DNA of 46,883 nucleotides. Origin: Chlorobiota bacterium (GTDB lineage Bacteria; Bacteroidota; Bacteroidia; Bacteroidales; JAADGE01). This document shows positions 43,216 to 46,883 of this stretch, one piece after another (position 1 is the first letter of the stretch; each line of letters starts with the position of its first letter). The position numbers and the translations under genes were made by a program. The stretch lies in assembly GCA_013152535.1 (NCBI GenBank), contig JAADGE010000036.1, positions 1 through 46,883 on the forward strand. Reading direction: 5' to 3'. Below the pieces are notes generated by a model. That model did no database searches. It was not told where the DNA came from and worked only from the letters and a program-made list of their open reading frames with translations.

Positions 43216-43827
43216 TTATTTTTTAAAAGACGCTCTTAAAACAGGATTTAAATTCGGATCATTATACATTTTCATTTGTTTGTAGGTTTTAATAATTGCA
43301 TATCCGTTTTTAATGTTATCAAAAAGTTGGTTTATTGCAAGTGATAAGTCTTTCCTTTGTTGTAACAGAATTTTTAATTTAAACGAGCATTTTTTTAGGT
43401 GTTCATTTTCAGCATCTTCTCTTTCAGATTCTTCACGCATGTGATAAATTTTCAAATTAAGTATCGAAAGTCTGTCAATTGCCCAAGCAGGAGTTTCTGT
43501 AGCAATAAAAGCATTTTTTTTATGATTAATATTTTTAAATTCATTAAAAAACCAATCATCAATAACTTCAACTAAATCTGTTCTGTCTTGATTTGATATA
43601 TCAATTTTACGTTTTATTTTCAATGCTTTTTCTTCATTTATTTTCGGCTCTCTTATTATGTCTTCCAAATGCCATTGCACTGTATCAATCCAATTTTTTT
43701 TATATAGAAGAAAATCTAATGTATTCTCCTCATAAGGATTAATAATTTCATGGTTTATCTCATTATTAATATGATAATCAGAAATACTTTTTTCGAAAAT
43801 TTTATTAAAATGTTTGCTGTCAATCAT
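43216..43827 (-). CDS. DUF4254 domain protein
   Basis: From Met at 43827 (MIDSKHFNKIFEKS) the protein has 203 residues. I prefer it to an in-frame ATG 90 bp upstream because the extra residues are unlike the rest and overlap promoter-like motifs. DUF4254 features are present: FLLYKKNWIDTVQWHLEDII, DLVEVIDDWFFNEF and ETPAWAIDRLSILNLKIYHM. The long amphipathic helices suggest an all-alpha protein without membrane segments. The function is unknown but the gene is regularly found next to GT9 genes, so a role in outer-membrane glycan synthesis is plausible. Confidence 0.9.
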   Translation of the reverse strand: MIDSKHFNKIFEKSISDYHINNEINHEIINPYEENTLDFLLYKKNWIDTVQWHLEDIIREPKINEEKALKIKRKIDISNQDRTDLVEVIDDWFFNEFKNINHKKNAFIATETPAWAIDRLSILNLKIYHMREESEREDAENEHLKKCSFKLKILLQQRKDLSLAINQLFDNIKNGYAIIKTYKQMKMYNDPNLNPVLRASFKK

Positions 43828-43905
43828 CTGTTTAAATAAAAAAGTTTTTATAAAGTGTCCAAAGTTAAGAAAAAATAATGAAGGTTTTAGATTTGAAGTA
43901 AAATT

Positions 43906-43913
43906 ATAACTTT
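43906..43913 (+). promoter_or_regulatory. -7 element for the acyltransferase gene
   Basis: TAACTTTG matches TAnnTTTG and lies 27 bp before the start codon at 43941; the -33 is weak. A second TAACTTTG on the minus strand just before 43827 could serve DUF4254, making a divergent promoter region. Confidence 0.45.
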
Positions 43914-43940
43914 GCATGTTTAAAAATTAAAAAATTAAAG

Positions 43941-45279
43941 ATGAAACTCGGAAAAGTTGAGAAGTTTTCAATTCGCTATGCTGTTTTAAAGGTTTATGCA
44001 AAGTTTGTTCACGATAAAATATTTTATAAAAAAGTGAAATATTTTGGTACGGAAAATATTCCGAAAAATAAGCCGGTATTGATTGCTCCAAACCATCAAA
44101 ATGCTTTAATGGATGCACTTGCGATTATTTTTGCATTGGATAAGCAAATTGTGTTTTTGGCACGTTCTGATATTTTTCAAAATCGGATGGTTGCAAAAAT
44201 TTTATTCTTTCTTAAAATTTTGCCTGTTTTCAGAATGCGTGACGGAAAAGAAAAATTAAAACTGAATGAAACAATTTATAATAAAACCATTCAGATTTTA
44301 AAGAAAAAACGTCCGGTAGTTATTTTTCCGGAGGCTCAACATATTGATAAACGATAAACGGCATTTAAGACGATTGAAAAAAAGTATTCAACGAGTTGCC
44401 TTTAAACTTGAAGAGAATAGTGGTTATAATGCTGATATTCAGATAGTACCAACTGGAATATATTATTCTAATTATTGGAACTTCCGATCTAAATTATATG
44501 TTTGCTTCGGAAAACCTTTGAGTTTAAAAGATTATATTGAGGACTACAAGCAAGATCCTGCGAAAACAATGTTGAAATTAGGTAATGTGTTACACGAAAA
44601 AATTTCTGAGCAAATCATTAATATAAAAGACCTGAAAACACATGATGAGTATGATTTTCTACTTGAAGTTTACGATAAATATATTGCCGAAAAATTATTA
44701 ATAAATAACATTAAAGATTTAGGGAATAAGATTATTGTTGATAAAGAAACAGTAAGAATGTTAGATGAATTAAAAGATAAAAAACCTGAGGATTTTAACA
44801 GCTTAATGGATGATGCAAGAACATATTCAGAAGGATTGAAAAAATTTAAATTAAAAGATTGGGTGTTAGAAAAAACTGAATTAAGCAATAAACTTTTTCG
44901 GAAAATACTTTTATTAATTATTGCAGTTCCGATTTATATTTACGGAGCTCTTAATAATATTATTCCTTATTTTTTGCCGAGATTGATTACAAAAGGATTG
45001 AAAGACAGGCAATTTGAAAGTTCAATTGTGTATGGTTTGGGAATTATTACATTCCCGATTTTTTATTTGCTTCAGTCATATATTGTTTTGCTCCTTACAA
45101 ATTCGTTTATTTACGCCGGTATTTATCTTATCAGTTTGCCTGTTTTCGGCTTACTTGCTTTTATTTATTCCAGATTATATGTTAAAACATCGGCACAAAT
45201 CAGATTTAACAGAAATAAGAAAACCGATGGAATGAAAAATTTGATTAATCTTCGGGAAAGGATAATTGCCAAAATATAA
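43941..45279 (+). pseudogene. PlsC-like acyltransferase gene interrupted by a 7-bp tandem duplication
   Basis: The first frame (43941-44357, 138 residues) holds the acyltransferase start: PVLIAPNHQNALMDAL, with the catalytic His52/Asp58 pair (an HX5D variant of the HX4D motif), FRMRDGKEKL and VVIFPEAQH. It then stops at TAA 44355. The rest continues in the next frame to 45279 (RHLRRLKKSIQRVAFK ... VPTGIYYSNYWNFRSK, then a helical region and two to four C-terminal membrane segments). The break coincides with GATAAAC repeated twice (44346-44359); removing one copy restores QHIDKRHLRRLKK and a single protein of about 443 residues. Such enzymes acylate lysophosphatidate. It may be a recent mutation, phase-variable, or a sequencing error. 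Confidence 0.88.
44346..44359 (+). repeat. 7-bp perfect tandem duplication (frameshift site)
   Basis: GATAAACGATAAAC: two adjacent GATAAAC units. One unit is expected from the protein family; the extra 7 bp shifts the frame by one. Confidence 0.9.
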
Positions 45280-45280
45280 C

Positions 45281-45316
45281 ATAATAAAAAAGCACCAATC
45301 GGTGCTTTTTTATTAT
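45281..45316. terminator. Bidirectional intrinsic terminator
   Basis: A 16-bp perfect stem (ATAATAAAAAAGCACC / GGTGCTTTTTTATTAT) with loop AATC lies between the convergent acyltransferase and repeat lipoprotein genes. Confidence 0.95.
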
Positions 45317-45332
45317 GTTCAATAATACCTGA

Positions 45333-45584
45333 TTATTTAACAGCGTCAGCAGCATCTTTAGCAGTCGAATCAACAGTTTCAACAGCATCTTTAGCAGTAG
45401 AGTCAACAGTTTCAACAGCTTCTGTAGCAGTCGAATCAACAGTTTCAGCAGCTTCGTTCAGTACATTTTCCATTGCATCGGCAGCATCTTTTGCATCATT
45501 TTCGTCACTTCCGCAAGAAGTGAAGACAGTTGCAATTCCGAAAACAAAAGCTAATGCGATAATTGATAAATAACGTCTTTTCAT
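45333..45584 (-). CDS. Small repeat lipoprotein
   Basis: The 83-residue protein has a lipoprotein signal (IATVFTSCGSDEND, Cys24). The mature part is a low-complexity amphipathic helix with three near-identical 11-residue units: ETVDSTATEAV, ETVDSTAKDAV and ETVDSTAKDAA. The matching DNA repeats are 33 bp each. The 11-residue periodicity and Ala/Glu/Asp/Thr composition recall LEA-like or envelope-spacer peptides; no function can be assigned. Its leader and first mature residues resemble those of the cytochrome lipoprotein encoded next. A TACATTTG -7 motif (45626-45633) lies upstream. Confidence 0.8.
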   Translation of the reverse strand: MKRRYLSIIALAFVFGIATVFTSCGSDENDAKDAADAMENVLNEAAETVDSTATEAVETVDSTAKDAVETVDSTAKDAADAVK

Positions 45585-45625
45585 GATAAATAGAATTAAA
45601 TAATTTATAAATACTTTTAATTACA

Positions 45626-45633
45626 CAAATGTA
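45626..45633 (-). promoter_or_regulatory. -7 element for the repeat lipoprotein
   Basis: Minus-strand TACATTTG matches TAnnTTTG, 42 bp upstream of the ATG; no exact -33 TTTG was seen. Confidence 0.45.
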
Positions 45634-45687
45634 CATAAAAAAAATATAAAATGTTAAAAAAAGTTAATATTTATTTTTTTGATATAA

Positions 45688-45722
45688 AAAAACTCACCTT
45701 TATTAATAAAGATGAGTTTTAC
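45688..45722 (-). terminator. Terminator after the cytochrome c lipoprotein
   Basis: AAAACTCA / TGAGTTTT extended by CTTT/AAAG around one mismatch, flanked by A and T runs, 21 bp past the minus-strand stop codon. Confidence 0.75.
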
Positions 45723-45742
45723 AATAAATGATTTTTTGATAT

Positions 45743-46186
45743 TTATTTTTTTGCAGAAGTAATATCGTCAAGAGTAATCGCATCGGCATTATTGCCCCAT
45801 GCATGATTAACATAATTAATTACATCAACAATTTCTTGGTCGCTTAATTGATCTTTAAAAGCTGCCATAGCAGTTCCGTCTGTACCGTTTACAACAATAT
45901 CAAGATCTGCTGTTTTTCCTTTTAAAGCCGGAAATGACGGATCAACACCTTCCCCGTTTTCTTGGTGGCAGGCCATACATTTATTTGTATAAATTGTTTT
46001 TCCTGCTGAATAATCAGCTGCTTCAGTAGTATCTTCAGCAACATCTTCAGTTGTATCTTCATTTTCTGCAACCATTTCTTTTGCTGCATCATTAGCATCA
46101 TCTTCGTTGTCGCCGCATGAAGTAAAAAGTGTTGAAATGCTGAATGTGAGAATAATTGCTAAAATTGCGATTGATAATTTTTTCAT
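45743..46186 (-). CDS. Class I cytochrome c lipoprotein
   Basis: The 147-residue protein has a lipobox (STLFTSCGDNED, Cys24), an acidic Thr/Glu/Asp-rich linker (about 25-58) and one cytochrome c domain. Heme attaches at CMACH (Cys70, Cys73, His74); the probable axial Met is Met107 in GTAMAAFKDQL. The fold matches small cbb3-type or CytC6-like electron carriers (ADYSAGKTIYTNKCMACHQE, QEIVDVINYVNHAWGNN). Membrane-anchored on the periplasmic side, it could feed electrons to an oxidase or other reductase not in the window. It has a consensus promoter and its own terminator. Confidence 0.93.
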   Translation of the reverse strand: MKKLSIAILAIILTFSISTLFTSCGDNEDDANDAAKEMVAENEDTTEDVAEDTTEAADYSAGKTIYTNKCMACHQENGEGVDPSFPALKGKTADLDIVVNGTDGTAMAAFKDQLSDQEIVDVINYVNHAWGNNADAITLDDITSAKK

Positions 46187-46226
46187 AATAATAATTTTTT
46201 AATGAATATTTATAATTTTTAGAATA

Positions 46227-46257
46227 CAAACTTAAGAAATGTTACTTACTATTCAAA
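46227..46257 (-). promoter_or_regulatory. Consensus promoter for the cytochrome c lipoprotein
   Basis: Minus-strand TTTG (46257-46254), exactly 19 nt, then TAAGTTTG (46234-46227), 41 bp before the ATG; a full match to the Bacteroidota consensus. Confidence 0.8.
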
Positions 46258-46507
46258 TTTAAAATTAAAGTTTTATTCCTGTTCTTTTCAGCGGTATTTT
46301 GAAAACTGTTTAAAGATGATTTCCCTTTTGCTGCGGTTCTCTTATACAAATTCATACATTACCGTCAGGCTGCCTGAAATCTTAGTTATTAAAAAATGAA
46401 AAGTTCAGAATATTCACTGAATTATTTGTATAAATTAAAGAATATTAATATTTTCCGGTTTTTAAATTAAAAATAACAACATTAAAGCCGCAACTTGTTT
46501 TGAGGCA
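46258..46507. other. Intergenic stretch without recognised gene
   Basis: AT-rich and non-coding as far as I can see. The only structure noted is a short palindrome TCAGG-CTG-CCTGA at 46365-46377. Confidence 0.5.
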
Positions 46508-46714
46508 ATGAGTTTGTTTTTATTTGAGATTTTACATAACAAATGTATTGATGATGAATTAATGACAGAACTTTTACCGAAGGATATAAAATTAATGAAT
46601 TTTTTGCACGTTAAGAAAAATGAAAAGGGTACTTTTGCAGAAGATTACAGTAACGGAAAACAAAAGATAAAGGACAACAGAAAGAGTGCAGATGTACAAG
46701 AAGCAAAGATATAG
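46508..46714 (+). CDS. Doubtful small ORF
   Basis: The 68-residue reading frame (MSLFLFEILHNKCIDDELM ... KKNEKGTFAEDYSNGKQKI) has no signal peptide and I do not recognise it. The EDYSNGKQK segment faintly resembles a MORN/YwqK-type repeat, but one short stretch is weak evidence. There is no clear ribosome-binding site or promoter. It may be a small gene, a gene remnant, or chance. Confidence 0.3.
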   Translation: MSLFLFEILHNKCIDDELMTELLPKDIKLMNFLHVKKNEKGTFAEDYSNGKQKIKDNRKSADVQEAKI

Positions 46715-46816
46715 GTAATTATAAAACTTATCCGGCATTATGTGCTTATTTTTAAGCAAATTTAAGAGAGCGGTTTTAGAATACCATCAGATAATTCAAA
46801 AAAACAGTTAAAGATA

Positions 46817-46883
46817 ATGAAATATACAGTTATAATATTTTTAGTTTCATTGTTAAATTTAGGACAAAACAAAGAACTGCATC
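46817..46883 (+). CDS. Start of an exported-protein gene, cut by the window edge
   Basis: From the ATG at 46817 the frame reads MKYTVIIFLVSLLNLGQNKE, a clear signal-peptide-like start, and runs off the right edge after 22 codons. Nothing can be said of the mature protein. Confidence 0.55.
   Translation, partial: MKYTVIIFLVSLLNLGQNKELH

Noticed and set aside
45333-45584. The 33-bp repeats as a CRISPR-like or mobile repeat array.
   Set aside because: The units are contiguous with no spacers and stay in frame within a lipoprotein gene, so they are protein repeats.
46508-46714. A YwqK/MORN-type toxin-antitoxin component.
   Set aside because: Only one short segment (EDYSNGKQK) is reminiscent of the repeat, which is too little to support the family.

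Overview
The window is AT-rich bacterial DNA from a member of the Bacteroidota. The evidence is a SusC/SusD pair with companion lipoproteins, two proteins ending in type IX secretion (T9SS) type A sorting domains, a family S46 dipeptidyl peptidase, DUF4254 and TIGR02757 proteins, Bacteroidota-type promoters (TTTG, 19 nt, TAnnTTTG) and many lipoboxes with Cys at residue 20-25. The sequence does not support a finer placement. No tRNA, rRNA or CRISPR array was recognised.

Left end (1-4.0 kb): a truncated ISAs1-type transposase, then a tight three-gene minus-strand operon: cytidylyltransferase, PLP-dependent CobD-like enzyme and CDP-alcohol phosphotransferase. It looks like a self-contained phospholipid (or phosphonolipid) head-group pathway. 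It is bracketed by two same-orientation copies of an 83-bp sequence that belongs to the 3' end of a decayed IS1182-like transposase, so the cassette may have been acquired.

4-19 kb: APC permease, FemAB/GNAT-like protein, radC, a TPR plus SpoIIE-type phosphatase with one metal-site Asp replaced, an alpha/beta hydrolase, a double adenylate kinase whose second half is degenerate, a DPP11-like peptidase, three small or unknown membrane proteins, metG, and a cytoplasmic/exported thioredoxin pair.

18.4-29.3 kb: a secreted DUF4465 (BtuH-like) protein with a T9SS tail, preceded by a clear cobalamin riboswitch and a consensus promoter. Divergent from it is a signalling operon: Cache-HAMP-GAF protein, a 1075-residue NTT-like transporter/HEAT/cNMP-binding fusion and a LytTR response regulator, with no histidine kinase. 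Then pepD, cdd and a phosphohexomutase.

29.3-40.2 kb: a SusC-SusD-lipoprotein-lipoprotein nutrient-uptake operon with its own consensus promoter, then a small lipoprotein and a large Asp-box propeller protein with a T9SS tail.

40.2-46.9 kb: meaB (the chaperone GTPase of the B12-dependent methylmalonyl-CoA mutase, a second B12 link), a DUF4254/GT9/TIGR02757 operon, an acyltransferase gene broken by a 7-bp tandem duplication, a repeat-containing lipoprotein and a cytochrome c lipoprotein that share a leader, and the start of a truncated exported-protein gene.

The best candidates for undescribed biology are the head-group cassette, the kinase-less signalling operon and the riboswitch-controlled T9SS cobamide-binding protein.
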